The notes below the pieces were generated by a model. The model saw nothing but the letters and a program-made list of their open reading frames with translations. It had not been told where the DNA came from and did not search any database. A DNA stretch of 64,000 bases, from positions 186,001 to 250,000 of IMG/VR virus record IMGVR_UViG_3300022868_000009; one strand, given 5' to 3'. Position 1 is the stretch's first letter, and every line of letters begins with the position of its first letter. Source of the stretch: a virus. Positions 42,171 through 51,127 of the stretch are shown piece after piece. A program made the position numbers and the translations under genes.

Positions 42171-43621
42171 CTATTTTGTAATTCCGTTAATTTAAAATAA
42201 AAATCTCGAGCTATTTTCTTTAAGTAATATGTACCCATTCCTTGCATGCCTGTTTTCTCGTTATCTGGATCTGGTACTCTTTTACCATTTAAGTAGTTTA
42301 AACCACTAACATTTGTAATAAATTTATGACCCCCTGAATTTGATTGAATAATATCCCATGCCGTAACATACATATCATTTAATATCTTTTTATCATTTTC
42401 ACTTAATTTTATAAAAGGAACAGTCATCACAGCATCTAACACATTTTCAGATTGCTGATCTAAACCAACAATTTGATCTTTAAATAAAGAAACTAAATCT
42501 TTAAATCTAAAACCAAATTCATTTGAAATATCTTTTGGAGCTTTATTTCTTGTACCTTTAGCAGCTCTGACCATATCTTGTTCAGATATTCTCTTAATAT
42601 TTTTAACAGTTATTTTAACGTTTTGTAAATTAGTTTTGAAATTATTTAATACATCTTGTGCAATATCGCCCAAGTTAATATGTTCAAATTTTGGATCTTT
42701 CTTTTTAAAAGGATTTGTTGAAACTTGAACTAATCCCATTGGCCAAGCCATAATAAAAAAATTAGCATCTGGATATAATTTAAATGAAGCATATCTATCA
42801 TATGAACCAGTATCAAACATTCTAGGACCACCATATTGCATCATTATATCATTCTTAACAACTAATTTTTTAAAATTTTTAAGATTGTCAAAATATGTAT
42901 TTGCATGTTTTTCAATTGATTCAGCAGGATCTAAACCTAAATCTTTAGCTAATTTCTTAATTTCTAAAAACATACTAACTAAACTAGGTTTTGAATTTTC
43001 AACTAAACCTACTAAAAAACCAGGTTTATTTTTATAAGCCAATAATAGTTTATTTACAACAAATCCTAATTTCATTCTATTTGATTTAGTTGATATATCT
43101 TTATTGGTTTTATAGAAAAATTGAATTACATCAGAAGGAGTTATATCTTGACTTGCATAATCTGCACTATCAACAGTATCAATCATATTAACATCTTCTG
43201 CTGAAAATATATCATTAGGTGAAATTTCACCGGAAATAGTACCAGCATTTGATTTAGCTTTCTTAAAATGTGCAGACATAGTTTCTACGCCTATTTGCAT
43301 ATCATGGTGGTCTGTATGAATAACAAATTCTGTTTTACCGTGAGCAAAATCTACTAAAACAGCTAATGTACCGGGTTGTGGTTTATCTAAATGATATTCC
43401 ATACCACCATATTGAATAGTATGATATCTTACTGTTTTAATACCATATTGTTTCAAATATTCTCTCATAGCAATAGCTGATGTAACACCATCTAAATCTA
43501 CATGAAAATATATTTCAGCTTCATCAAAAGTTTTAGATATTTTTTTAATATCACGTATGCCAGATTCATTTAATTTCAGAAACTGATTATAACTTTCTAA
43601 TAAACGCATGAAATTAAACAT
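42161..43621 (-). CDS. DHH-family phosphoesterase with N-terminal tag
   Basis: This is a 486-residue protein (482 if started at the second ATG, 43609). The DHH signature is seen at HVDLDGVTSA (40-49), VDFAHG (90-95), HTDHHDM (102-108) and DSADY. This group includes RecJ, nanoRNases and c-di-AMP phosphodiesterases, all using Mn ions. The first residues (MRLLESYNQFLKLNES) match the recurrent tag followed by L-x-E. The N-terminal ATG overlaps the previous stop by 8 bases. Substrate unknown: short RNA, DNA or cyclic nucleotides are all possible. Confidence 0.75.
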   Translation of the reverse strand: MFNFMRLLESYNQFLKLNESGIRDIKKISKTFDEAEIYFHVDLDGVTSAIAMREYLKQYGIKTVRYHTIQYGGMEYHLDKPQPGTLAVLVDFAHGKTEFVIHTDHHDMQIGVETMSAHFKKAKSNAGTISGEISPNDIFSAEDVNMIDTVDSADYASQDITPSDVIQFFYKTNKDISTKSNRMKLGFVVNKLLLAYKNKPGFLVGLVENSKPSLVSMFLEIKKLAKDLGLDPAESIEKHANTYFDNLKNFKKLVVKNDIMMQYGGPRMFDTGSYDRYASFKLYPDANFFIMAWPMGLVQVSTNPFKKKDPKFEHINLGDIAQDVLNNFKTNLQNVKITVKNIKRISEQDMVRAAKGTRNKAPKDISNEFGFRFKDLVSLFKDQIVGLDQQSENVLDAVMTVPFIKLSENDKKILNDMYVTAWDIIQSNSGGHKFITNVSGLNYLNGKRVPDPDNEKTGMQGMGTYYLKKIARDFYFKLTELQNRKS

Positions 43622-44171
43622 TTTTTAACAGATTCATTAAATCATCATTTAATATCTGTAACACTTTTTTACCATTTAGTTCAATTTGTGGGACATTCTT
43701 AATTATAGAAAAAACATCATTGCCCTCAACAACTATTTCACTAAATAATTTATCAAGTTGTGGATTTCTTCTATAATAAGAAACTAAATTATCAACAAAC
43801 TCTTTTAATTTTAATTCATGATTTTCATTATATTTCAAAACTAATAAAGATTTATCAGTTTGCTCTATTATCATGAAATGTAAATCATCTTTAGAATGAT
43901 TATTTGATTCTAAAAGAGAATAAGCATCAGAAGGTTTATAATTATCTAAAAATTTAGCGACTTTGCCATTAAGTTTAAACCTAGGTTTTTTCCTACTAAC
44001 ATTTGGATCTCTGTTATCTCTTCTTGGAGGTTTAGATAACTCTTGAGCCATTGCAGCCAAATTAGCCTTCTTAATCGGAATTTCCTTTGGAATTTCAGGA
44101 ACAGAACTAGTAATAGTTTTTGAACTACCACCACCTGTTGATGCAAAATCACTATATTTTTTTAAGCCCAT
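43614..44171 (-). CDS. Tag-like hypothetical protein
   Basis: This 185-residue protein starts MGLKKYSDFAS, a variant of the tag, followed by a Ser/Thr/Gly/Pro linker, a very basic patch (KPPRRDNRDPNVSRKKPRFK, about 45-65) and a compact alpha/beta domain. Eight-base overlap with the DHH gene. Basic linkers suit DNA contact inside a head, but this is inference. Confidence 0.55.
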   Translation of the reverse strand: MGLKKYSDFASTGGGSSKTITSSVPEIPKEIPIKKANLAAMAQELSKPPRRDNRDPNVSRKKPRFKLNGKVAKFLDNYKPSDAYSLLESNNHSKDDLHFMIIEQTDKSLLVLKYNENHELKLKEFVDNLVSYYRRNPQLDKLFSEIVVEGNDVFSIIKNVPQIELNGKKVLQILNDDLMNLLKNV

Positions 44172-44181
44172 TTTTTAATTT

Positions 44182-44703
44182 TTAAATTTCTTGACTACCT
44201 TGTTGTAACTGTTGACCTTGTTGTTGTAATTTCTGGCCTTGTTGTTGTAATTGCTGCCCTTGTGTTTGTAGATTTTGACCTTGTGCTTGTAAACCATCAT
44301 CCTGTGCAGGAATATCCTGTGCAGTTTGTTGAGCTTGAGTTTCATCTGGAACATCTTGTAATGGTTGAACTTGTTGCGTTTGAGCTTGTTGCATTTGAGG
44401 TTGAACTTGTGCACCTTTTGCATAATTAGAACCCATTGCCATTGTAACAGGCAAATTCTCAATGTTCATATATGATGAAGCGATATAGTTAACAATCATT
44501 TCAGCCATTTGTTCTGCACCATAAAGATCTTTAACATCTCTACCTGTCTCATCTTTAACTTTTTTAGTAAAAGCGTTAATTAATGATTTAGGTACATCAA
44601 CGTTTGGTAATACTCTATAAACATCATCAATAGCAAATACAGTTTCTTGAACTTTATTTCCTTTTGAATTTTTAAAATCATTTAGATTTGTTAAATGTTT
44701 CAT
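44182..44703 (-). CDS. Tagged protein with Gln-rich heptad repeat
   Basis: This 173-residue protein starts MKHLTNLNDFKNSKG (tag), has a helical domain to about residue 95, and ends with a Gln-rich tail. The last 45 residues repeat GQ(x)LQ(Q/T)Q seven residues apart (GQNLQTQ, GQQLQQQ, GQKLQQQ, GQQLQQG), probably a long helix or coiled coil. Such tails are common in structural proteins. Function unknown. Confidence 0.6.
   Translation of the reverse strand: MKHLTNLNDFKNSKGNKVQETVFAIDDVYRVLPNVDVPKSLINAFTKKVKDETGRDVKDLYGAEQMAEMIVNYIASSYMNIENLPVTMAMGSNYAKGAQVQPQMQQAQTQQVQPLQDVPDETQAQQTAQDIPAQDDGLQAQGQNLQTQGQQLQQQGQKLQQQGQQLQQGSQEI
44186..44292 (-). repeat. Coding tandem repeat (21-nt unit) for Gln heptads
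   Basis: About five copies of a 21-base unit on the minus strand (GGTCAACAATTACAACAACA type) with scattered changes; it encodes the GQxLQQQ repeat. Prone to length change by slippage. Confidence 0.6.
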
Positions 44704-44725
44704 AATCGGATTTTTTATTTTTTAT

Positions 44726-44735
44726 TATATATTAA
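44726..44735 (-). promoter_or_regulatory. Late-type promoter box
   Basis: TTAATATATA on the minus strand, ending 22 nt before the ATG at 44703; it serves the 44703-42161 gene group. Confidence 0.6.
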
Positions 44736-44756
44736 ACTTTATTTCTCATTTTTCTT

Positions 44757-45584
44757 TTAGAATATATTCTTAATATCCTGCCATGTGGTTCTTCTAGTAA
44801 TTCCTAAACCTATACCAATATAAGGACCTACTCCTTTATTCATAGGATTATACATAAAACCAACTGAAAACGTTGGACCAATTCCCCATCTATATTTAGG
44901 CATAATAGCTTTTAATACTTTAGATTTTTGTGGATCTATCAAAGCACCATCCAAATTAGCAATACTGAAACCTGGATAATCAGATTTAATAAATATTTTT
45001 AATTGACCTTTTTCTTCAATTAAACCAGTTGTTAAACCTAAACTAAATTCATCTTTTAATAATGTTGTTATAATAGGTTTTACAATTTTACCACTATCTA
45101 TCATAAATCTAGATTCACCAACTAATGTTCTACTATTATATTTATCAAACTGTTTAAAATAATCCCATTTCAACCCATTTGAACCATCAGGATAAACAGT
45201 ATCAGTAGTGTGTATTATAATAGGTTCTTTATTTTTAATCTTAGCTAAAGCAGTTGCTAGATAAATAACATCACCCCTTTGTTTTTTAACTTCATCATAT
45301 AATTCTTTATTCTTTTCTTTTAGTTCTTTCTTATCAGCAATTAATACAGCTCTCTCATATTGTAATTCATTATTCTTATTATAAACCTTTATTAAAGTAT
45401 CTTTATAATATGATTCATTTTGTTCTTTAATTATTAATTTATCTTGTAATTTTCCAACTTTATCACATTTCTGAATAAAAAGTAATATTACAATCGCACC
45501 AGCAATTAATAAAACTGTTCTTTGATTTTTAGGATCTGAAATAAAACCCCATATTTTCTTTAATATTTCCCAAAATTTACCCAT
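44757..45584 (-). CDS. Membrane-anchored coiled-coil protein with beta-rich C-terminus
   Basis: This is a 275-residue protein with a transmembrane helix at about 22-40 (TVLLIAGAIVILLFI), a coiled coil at about 45-110, then a beta-rich end (YRWGIGPTFSVGFMYNPMNKGVGPYIGIGLGI) resembling outer-membrane strands. The layout inner-membrane helix, periplasmic coil, outer-membrane-like tail would fit a unimolecular spanin, or DUF6808-type phage proteins. Both are guesses. Confidence 0.5.
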   Translation of the reverse strand: MGKFWEILKKIWGFISDPKNQRTVLLIAGAIVILLFIQKCDKVGKLQDKLIIKEQNESYYKDTLIKVYNKNNELQYERAVLIADKKELKEKNKELYDEVKKQRGDVIYLATALAKIKNKEPIIIHTTDTVYPDGSNGLKWDYFKQFDKYNSRTLVGESRFMIDSGKIVKPIITTLLKDEFSLGLTTGLIEEKGQLKIFIKSDYPGFSIANLDGALIDPQKSKVLKAIMPKYRWGIGPTFSVGFMYNPMNKGVGPYIGIGLGITRRTTWQDIKNIF

Positions 45585-45586
45585 TC

Positions 45587-47539
45587 TTATAAACTATTTT
45601 TTGACGAATCTATTGGTGGTGTACCATCTCTAGAAGTTTTATTACTTGGATTAAACACCGCACTCATAGAACTATTTGGTATTGAATTATCACCAGTAAT
45701 TTTATTTTCACCTAGTACCCAATAACCTTTATTCCAAATTCCATTATACCAATTACCAAGATAAAATTTTCCATTAATAAAAGTTCCATTATACCAATCA
45801 CCAGACCAAAAATATCCATCATTAAATGTACCACCACTCCATCTACTAAAAAATATATTAGTTTTTGTTGATGAACCATTTTTCCAATCAGCATATATTA
45901 TATCGCTATTTTCTGCTATACCATTTTCCCAAATTGTATTTGTTGTTCCTGTCATGCCTAAAATCGGATCATAAATATTCTCTGTTTCAGAATTGAAAAA
46001 TTTACCATTTTTCCATGTACCATGACTCCATGTTGAATTATTAAACTCGCCTTGATACCAAGTACCAGAACTCCATGTAGAATTTATCATTTTTCCATTA
46101 TACCATGAACCATCTCTCCAACCACCATTATTAAAAGTTCCACCATACCACACACCGTCATACCACGTACCAGTTTCAAATATTCCATTATTCCAGATTC
46201 CATTATTCCATGTAGATCCACTACCTTTAAAAGCACCATTATTAAAAATTCCATCATACCATGTAACATAATTAATTATATTACCATTATTAAAAGTTCC
46301 ATCATACCAGTATATTTTATAATAATATATCAATAATTTTAAATCTCCACTCATATCACCACCATTAAATGTACCACCTGACCACATACAATCTATATTA
46401 TCTGCATTAAAATTGCCATTATTAAAAACACCATTATACCATTGTGAATCTACAAATGTTCCATCATTAAAAGTACCACCAGTCCAATTTGATCTATAAA
46501 AATACCCATCATTAAAAATACCATTTAACCAAGTTTTTGAACTATTAAAATAACCAAATATCCCATTATTCCAAATACCATCATACCAAACACTTGGTCC
46601 AAATTTTTGACTTTCTTCACTTAATAAAGAATAATCTTCACCTATATCATATTCCCATGTACCATAACTCCAAATACAATTATTTTCCACCGTACAATTT
46701 TTAAAATATCCACCAGTAATTATGTAATCACTTATCACACATTCTTCAAAATATCCACCACTTATAATATGATTAGAGCCATTAAAAACTCCATTATAAT
46801 AAATACCAGATTCTATATTAGTTATATAAATATTTGAACTAATTGAATTTTCACAACCAATATAACTATAACCATTATTATTATTATTTTTACTTATAGA
46901 TAAAGATAATATATCATCTTCAGTATTAACTAATGTAGGATACATATAATCATATTTTAATTCAAATGTTGTACCAGTAGAATTACAAACAAAAAAGATA
47001 CCTTGATTTACATTAACATCACCAATCAAATCACATTCTTTTATAATAGCTGCATCTATATAACCATCATTTATTGTGATATTTTCACATTTAACCAAAC
47101 TAATATAATGATTTGTTAAATTAACATTTGAAGGTAAATCTTCATATTTTTTATTAATAATAATTAGATTTCTATTACTATCTACATATATTACTTTATA
47201 TCCATTATCTTTAACATAAGGAAAATTTAAATCATATCTTCTTTCATAAAATGTATCAATATTACCAGTTGCATCATCAAAACTTGAAATATAAACTATA
47301 TCTCCTATTTTAATATTAGAATCTAACATTGTATAAAACCCAAGATATTCATTATATCTTTCTGGTATGTTTACAATCTTAACAGAATTTCTTGTTTCAG
47401 GATATTTTGCAAGTTCTCTTTTTCTAACAGGATCAATAGGATCTGATAAATTAACATTAATACCCAATTCTAATGATAGACCCTTTATAATTCCATTTGA
47501 ATTTAATGTGTCAACAGGTATGTTTGTTATTCTAGCCAT
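45587..47539 (-). CDS. WxxG-repeat protein, probable tail fibre or spike
   Basis: This 650-residue protein is started at 47539 (MARITNIPVDTLN); the longer frame from 47599 would place the promoter inside the gene. N-terminal about 200 residues are globular. Residues about 230-590 are built of repeats such as WYNGTFNNG, WSGGTFNDG, WYDGVWYGGTFNNGGW: an aromatic every five residues followed by two variable residues and Gly. This should fold as a beta solenoid with an aromatic stack. The C-terminus is Ser/Asn-rich. A receptor-binding role is inferred from repeat type and the neighbouring genes. Confidence 0.6.
   Translation of the reverse strand: MARITNIPVDTLNSNGIIKGLSLELGINVNLSDPIDPVRKRELAKYPETRNSVKIVNIPERYNEYLGFYTMLDSNIKIGDIVYISSFDDATGNIDTFYERRYDLNFPYVKDNGYKVIYVDSNRNLIIINKKYEDLPSNVNLTNHYISLVKCENITINDGYIDAAIIKECDLIGDVNVNQGIFFVCNSTGTTFELKYDYMYPTLVNTEDDILSLSISKNNNNNGYSYIGCENSISSNIYITNIESGIYYNGVFNGSNHIISGGYFEECVISDYIITGGYFKNCTVENNCIWSYGTWEYDIGEDYSLLSEESQKFGPSVWYDGIWNNGIFGYFNSSKTWLNGIFNDGYFYRSNWTGGTFNDGTFVDSQWYNGVFNNGNFNADNIDCMWSGGTFNGGDMSGDLKLLIYYYKIYWYDGTFNNGNIINYVTWYDGIFNNGAFKGSGSTWNNGIWNNGIFETGTWYDGVWYGGTFNNGGWRDGSWYNGKMINSTWSSGTWYQGEFNNSTWSHGTWKNGKFFNSETENIYDPILGMTGTTNTIWENGIAENSDIIYADWKNGSSTKTNIFFSRWSGGTFNDGYFWSGDWYNGTFINGKFYLGNWYNGIWNKGYWVLGENKITGDNSIPNSSMSAVFNPSNKTSRDGTPPIDSSKNSL
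45640..46800 (-). repeat. Tandem WxxG repeat region
   Basis: Coding for 70 or more (W/F)xxG units (about five residues, 15 bases, each) in the protein at 45587. On the plus strand the unit shows as repeated ACCATTATACCA/CCATCATACCA and similar. Confidence 0.7.
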
Positions 47540-47558
47540 TAATAATCTTAATTTAGTT

Positions 47559-47568
47559 TTATATATAA
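47559..47568 (-). promoter_or_regulatory. Late-type promoter box
   Basis: TTATATATAA ending 19 nt before the chosen start at 47539. Supports this start over the upstream ATG. Confidence 0.55.
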
Positions 47569-47862
47569 AATATTGATTAGTGATAAAAAAATTTTTCAAA
47601 AATTTCCTTGAATTCTCTAAGATGTTGATTTTATTGTATTTGAATTTTCAACAAATCCTTTAAATATAATAGTTTTAGAAATTTTAAAAAAGTGAAAAAT
47701 TTTTTAAATATATAAATAGTGTAGTATTTAAACAGAATTTAGATTGAAAAGTATTAAAAAAATTAAAAACTTTTATTTGAATTCGTTTTATATGATTTAA
47801 GATAAATTTTAAAACGCTTTAAAGTTTTTCAGTTGAACTAAACAACATTAAAAATTAGTATT
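47569..47862 (+). promoter_or_regulatory. Long A/T-rich intergenic leader before the SSB gene
   Basis: No gene is seen in these nearly 300 bases. It has several -10-like boxes, such as TATAAT (47665-47670, after a TTCAAC element) and AAATATATAAATAG (near 47707). Two or more promoters for the SSB unit are likely. Confidence 0.4.
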
Positions 47863-47961
47863 ATGAAGATTCAAATAATTCAAAGGCAATTAATAGCAAT
47901 CAAAGGATTTTTTAAGAATTACAAGAATTTTCATACAAAAAAAGGCAATTATAGGCAATGA
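47863..47961 (+). CDS. 32-residue leader peptide coupled to the SSB gene
   Basis: ATG at 47863 opens a basic 32-residue ORF (starts MKIQIIQRQLIAIKG). Its TGA stop (47959-47961) overlaps the SSB start ATG (47958) as ATGA. Four-base ATGA overlap is a classic translational coupling signal. It lacks a recognisable function of its own and may regulate SSB synthesis. Confidence 0.5.
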   Translation: MKIQIIQRQLIAIKGFFKNYKNFHTKKGNYRQ

Positions 47962-47968
47962 AAGAATT
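47882..47968 (+). repeat. Direct repeat spanning the SSB start, candidate operator
   Basis: AAAGGCAATTAATAGCAATC at 47882 recurs with few changes at 47941 (AAAGGCAATTATAGGCAATG), followed in both by AAAGRATT. The second copy contains the SSB start codon. Confidence 0.55.
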
Positions 47969-48914
47969 AGAAAACGTTGATCTTTTCAACATGACAGCTG
48001 ACGACGAATCGTTAAATGTCTTCGACAAACCGACTACAAATCAAGACGGAATTTACAGACCAAAATTAGATGAGGCAAAAGATAAGAAAACTGGATATCG
48101 TTCAGTTATTAGATTTTTACCTAACCTCTTCGAAAATGGTAAAATAGGACCTAGTGCAATAGAAAAACATGTACATTACGCTGACCTAAAAAACGAACCG
48201 GGATTAGCTAATTATTACGACTGTGCAAAAAACTGGGATCCTAAATGTCCACTCTGTACAATATATTGGAAACTTAAAAATTCCAAAAATCAAGCAGATG
48301 TTGAGAAATCTCAACTCATCAATAGAACAACTAAGTATTATTCTTATGTTCAAATTATTGAAGATGACCAAAACACCGATTTAATAGGAAAAATTTTAGT
48401 ATTCCCTTATGGATATACTATTAAAGAAAAAATTAACAGTGAACGTAATGGTGATGTTACTGGGGAACCCTGTAATGTGTTTGACTTAGCAACAGGCAAA
48501 GATTTTGTTCTTATTATCAAAGAAAAAGGTGGATTTCCAAATTATGAAGGATCACAATTTAAAGATAGTTCACCTATCAAATTGTATGATGCTAATAAAG
48601 CTAAATTCCTATCAGCTCCTGTAGATGAGAATGGTAGAATAACAAATGCTAAAGTGCAAAAGAAAGTCAAAGATTTCTTACTTGAAAGAACTGTAACACT
48701 TGATGAACATGCACCAGTACAATGGAATGAAGAAGTAAAAGGTAAAATTGAAAACATTTTAGCTATACTTAATGGTGAAGAAATAGTTAAAGCAGAAAGA
48801 TCTTCTAATAAGGCAACAACTGATTCAACAAATGATAACAAAGATCTACCAACTGACTTTGGTGGTGATGAAACAGACGCTGAAGATTTCTTTAGTATAG
48901 AAGATGAAGATTAA
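47958..48914 (+). CDS. Single-stranded DNA-binding protein, gp32-like
   Basis: This is a 318-residue protein with a basic/aromatic N-terminus, an OB fold containing a zinc site (HVHYAD, then DCAKNWDPKCPLC: one His and three Cys as in T4 gp32), a 'YYSYVQIIEDDQN' strand region, and a Ser/Thr/Asp linker with strongly acidic C-tail (GGDETDAEDFFSIEDED) that in gp32 recruits partners. It coats ssDNA and works with UvsX, helicase and polymerase. Regulation by its own level through the leader is known for T4 gp32 and suggested here by the leader ORF and repeat. Confidence 0.85.
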   Translation: MKELENVDLFNMTADDESLNVFDKPTTNQDGIYRPKLDEAKDKKTGYRSVIRFLPNLFENGKIGPSAIEKHVHYADLKNEPGLANYYDCAKNWDPKCPLCTIYWKLKNSKNQADVEKSQLINRTTKYYSYVQIIEDDQNTDLIGKILVFPYGYTIKEKINSERNGDVTGEPCNVFDLATGKDFVLIIKEKGGFPNYEGSQFKDSSPIKLYDANKAKFLSAPVDENGRITNAKVQKKVKDFLLERTVTLDEHAPVQWNEEVKGKIENILAILNGEEIVKAERSSNKATTDSTNDNKDLPTDFGGDETDAEDFFSIEDED

Positions 48915-48935
48915 TCCTCTTTTTATATGATATTT

Positions 48936-48965
48936 AAAAGCCTCGCAATAATGTGAGGCTTTTTT
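48936..48965 (+). terminator. Intrinsic terminator after the SSB gene
   Basis: 11-bp stem AAAAGCCTCGC / GTGAGGCTTTT (one G-T pair), 6-base loop, T tail. It leads directly into the next promoter box. Confidence 0.8.
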
Positions 48966-48976
48966 ATTTTAAAATA

Positions 48977-48986
48977 TTAATATATA
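48977..48986 (+). promoter_or_regulatory. Late-type promoter box
   Basis: TTAATATATA, 5 nt before the chosen ATG at 48992. Close spacing would make a nearly leaderless message. Confidence 0.45.
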
Positions 48987-48991
48987 GGTGC

Positions 48992-49966
48992 ATGAAAATA
49001 TATAAATTTAATTCTTTTATATTTGAAAAAAGTTCTCTAACTTCAATTGGAATACCAAATGAAGTTCTTAAACAAATTCAAATAGATTACGAATTACCAC
49101 ATAATATAAAATGGGAAGAACTTACATTTTCAAACACCATCAAATCATCACTAGAAAATGATGACAAAAATCTATATATTGAAATAAATAAAGAAGGCAC
49201 TAAAGTAAACGTAATAACATCAATAAGAAAAAATAAAAAGAAAATCTACATATTAGACGAATATAAATATAATTTCGGATGGGAAAAATCAGAAAGAATT
49301 GATATAACATTCGCACCAATTGTACAAAAAATGTCATTTAAAAGTATATATTATCACTGTGAATCTAAAAACTTTAAACTCACATCCAAAAAAGAAAGAT
49401 CACTTGAAAATATAAATGTCCAATATGAAAATTTTAATACACAATTTAAAAAAGACTTTACTAACAAATTCATAAGTATAATTAAAAAAGATAAATATAA
49501 TCTACTAGACAATACTATAAAAGAAAACGGTCTAACAACATTTGATGAATATTTATATGATTTTGAATCACAATGTTCAGAAGAATTAAAAAGATATTTA
49601 ACAATTAAAGAACTTATTTCTAGATATGGTAAAGATAAAATATTTAGATCATTTATGTATTTCATTAAAACAAATAACTTAAAATTATTTGAATCAAATA
49701 CTTCATTAAAACAAACAATAAGTTTATTCGTTGACGATTATTGGTATGCAATGGACGAATTAGAAGGAGTATTACATGACTTAGGATATAAAAGAATGAG
49801 TGATAGTGGTAAAGATGTTCTTTTTGTAGAAAAAGAAGGCGAAACTAGATTATATTGGTACGGAAAAGCTTTTGAAATTAAAAATGAACCACATTATAAA
49901 ATGCCAGAAGACTGGGCAACTTTTGTTAAAGAAATAACACAAAATTTTGAAGATATAAAAATATGA
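48992..49966 (+). CDS. Tagged hypothetical protein
   Basis: This 324-residue protein is started at 48992 (MKIYKFNSFIFEKSS); a longer frame from 48953 would begin inside the terminator. The start fits the tag and is followed by I-x-E (IFE). The body has alternating beta and helical parts; the last 70 residues (LFVDDYWYAMDELEGVLHDLG...) form a separate domain. No enzyme motif seen. ATGA overlap with the next gene. Confidence 0.6.
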   Translation: MKIYKFNSFIFEKSSLTSIGIPNEVLKQIQIDYELPHNIKWEELTFSNTIKSSLENDDKNLYIEINKEGTKVNVITSIRKNKKKIYILDEYKYNFGWEKSERIDITFAPIVQKMSFKSIYYHCESKNFKLTSKKERSLENINVQYENFNTQFKKDFTNKFISIIKKDKYNLLDNTIKENGLTTFDEYLYDFESQCSEELKRYLTIKELISRYGKDKIFRSFMYFIKTNNLKLFESNTSLKQTISLFVDDYWYAMDELEGVLHDLGYKRMSDSGKDVLFVEKEGETRLYWYGKAFEIKNEPHYKMPEDWATFVKEITQNFEDIKI

Positions 49967-50175
49967 AACATATAAAAACTTTTGAACAACATGCTGCAGA
50001 TTATTATGAAGGAGAAACTTCATCTTCACCTTCAGGACCAGTTAAAATGAACTGTCCTAATTGTGGTAATGAAATGAATGTAATGTTCCATGAAATTAGT
50101 CCAAAACCAATCACTTGTGAATTTTGTGGTGATAAAATAGAATATCCATATGGTCAAAGTTGGCGTTGGGCATAA
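49963..50175 (+). CDS. Tagged zinc-ribbon protein
   Basis: This 70-residue protein starts MKHIKTFEQHAADYYEG, a strong tag copy. A Ser/Pro linker follows, then a CPNCGNEM...CEFCGDK zinc ribbon (about residues 31-58). The small size and metal-binding fold suggest a nucleic-acid or protein contact. Coupled to the gene before by ATGA. Confidence 0.6.
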   Translation: MKHIKTFEQHAADYYEGETSSSPSGPVKMNCPNCGNEMNVMFHEISPKPITCEFCGDKIEYPYGQSWRWA

Positions 50176-50176
50176 T

Positions 50177-50662
50177 ATGAAACATTTAAAAACATATAAT
50201 GAAAAATTTTCTTTTAGGAAAGATGATCAAAGAGAAATTAGAAAATGGCTTTTTAATTATATATGTAATGAATATTTTGGCGAAAAACAAGAATCATTAA
50301 AAAAATATGATAGAAAAATTCGTTTTTCACCAGGTTCTAATGGTAACGATATATATAAAATATATAAAATATTTAATGATAATAGATATAGATTTGACAT
50401 TATATGTGAACTAACAGACGAAGAAATTAAAGATGATATCTATCTCAGTGCAAGTATTGTAAAATTCAAAGATATGTATGATATCTCACTTAGACAGACA
50501 TACAATGAAACAGAAAAACAAATAGAAATTAAAGGTATTGCTTTTGAAGTAAGAGCAATATTAAAAAAGGGAATGGACAAATCAAAATTTAAATCTGAAT
50601 TATCTGATAAATTAAGAGAAACTGTTGAACATGAATTCAGCATTATGACTCATTATTTATGA
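50177..50662 (+). CDS. Tagged hypothetical protein
   Basis: This 161-residue protein is started at 50177 (MKHLKTYNEKFSFRK), one base after the preceding stop and with the tag; an upstream ATG at 50150 would overlap the zinc-ribbon gene. The rest is alpha/beta with basic N-terminal helix. Unrecognised; ATGA overlap with the next gene. Confidence 0.6.
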   Translation: MKHLKTYNEKFSFRKDDQREIRKWLFNYICNEYFGEKQESLKKYDRKIRFSPGSNGNDIYKIYKIFNDNRYRFDIICELTDEEIKDDIYLSASIVKFKDMYDISLRQTYNETEKQIEIKGIAFEVRAILKKGMDKSKFKSELSDKLRETVEHEFSIMTHYL

Positions 50663-51111
50663 AATATTTCGGTCCGGGTAAGTGGAAGATACCAGAAAAT
50701 GATCGTTTTAAAAATTTTTATAACCTTAAACATTACGAACCACTTTTACTTGACCTTATGAAGGGTTGTGTAATAGATGATAATTATATACCTAAAGATT
50801 TAAAAAAAATTATTTTAGGTGATTATCCATATGGTATCACTAATGATGAAATTAGAAAATATTTATTTAAATTAATACATCCAGATGAGGTTAAAGCATA
50901 CCTTAGAGGATGGTATAAAGTAAGTAAATCTAAAAAGTTAGATTTCACAAAACAAATCTATAAAGATCTTGAATATCAAAAAAATAGTAGATTCGAATCT
51001 AAAAAAGATTTTAAACCTTTAACTGAAAAATATCCAGAATTTTGGAATGATGTCAAAAAATTATATATCGGAACAGCTAAAGATATGTTCCAAAATTTAA
51101 AATGGAATTAA
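50659..51111 (+). CDS. Hypothetical protein
   Basis: This 150-residue helical protein rich in Lys, Tyr and Trp does not carry the tag (it starts MKYFGPGKWKIPEND). It closes the run 48992-51111, all joined by overlaps. Unrecognised. Confidence 0.5.
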   Translation: MKYFGPGKWKIPENDRFKNFYNLKHYEPLLLDLMKGCVIDDNYIPKDLKKIILGDYPYGITNDEIRKYLFKLIHPDEVKAYLRGWYKVSKSKKLDFTKQIYKDLEYQKNSRFESKKDFKPLTEKYPEFWNDVKKLYIGTAKDMFQNLKWN

Positions 51112-51127
51112 AAATAATTGTTTTTTC

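Noticed and set aside
47540-47599. Longer start (MKNFFITNQ) for the WxxG-repeat gene
   Set aside because: It would put the TTATATATAA box inside the coding region; MARITNIPVD at 47539 is the usual type of start and has 19-nt spacing.
48953-48991. Start at 48953 for the gene ending at 49966
   Set aside because: This ATG lies in the loop/stem of the SSB terminator; the ATG at 48992 gives the tag and follows a promoter box.
50150-50176. Upstream start for the gene at 50177
   Set aside because: It overlaps the end of the zinc-ribbon gene; the start at 50177 begins exactly with the tag.
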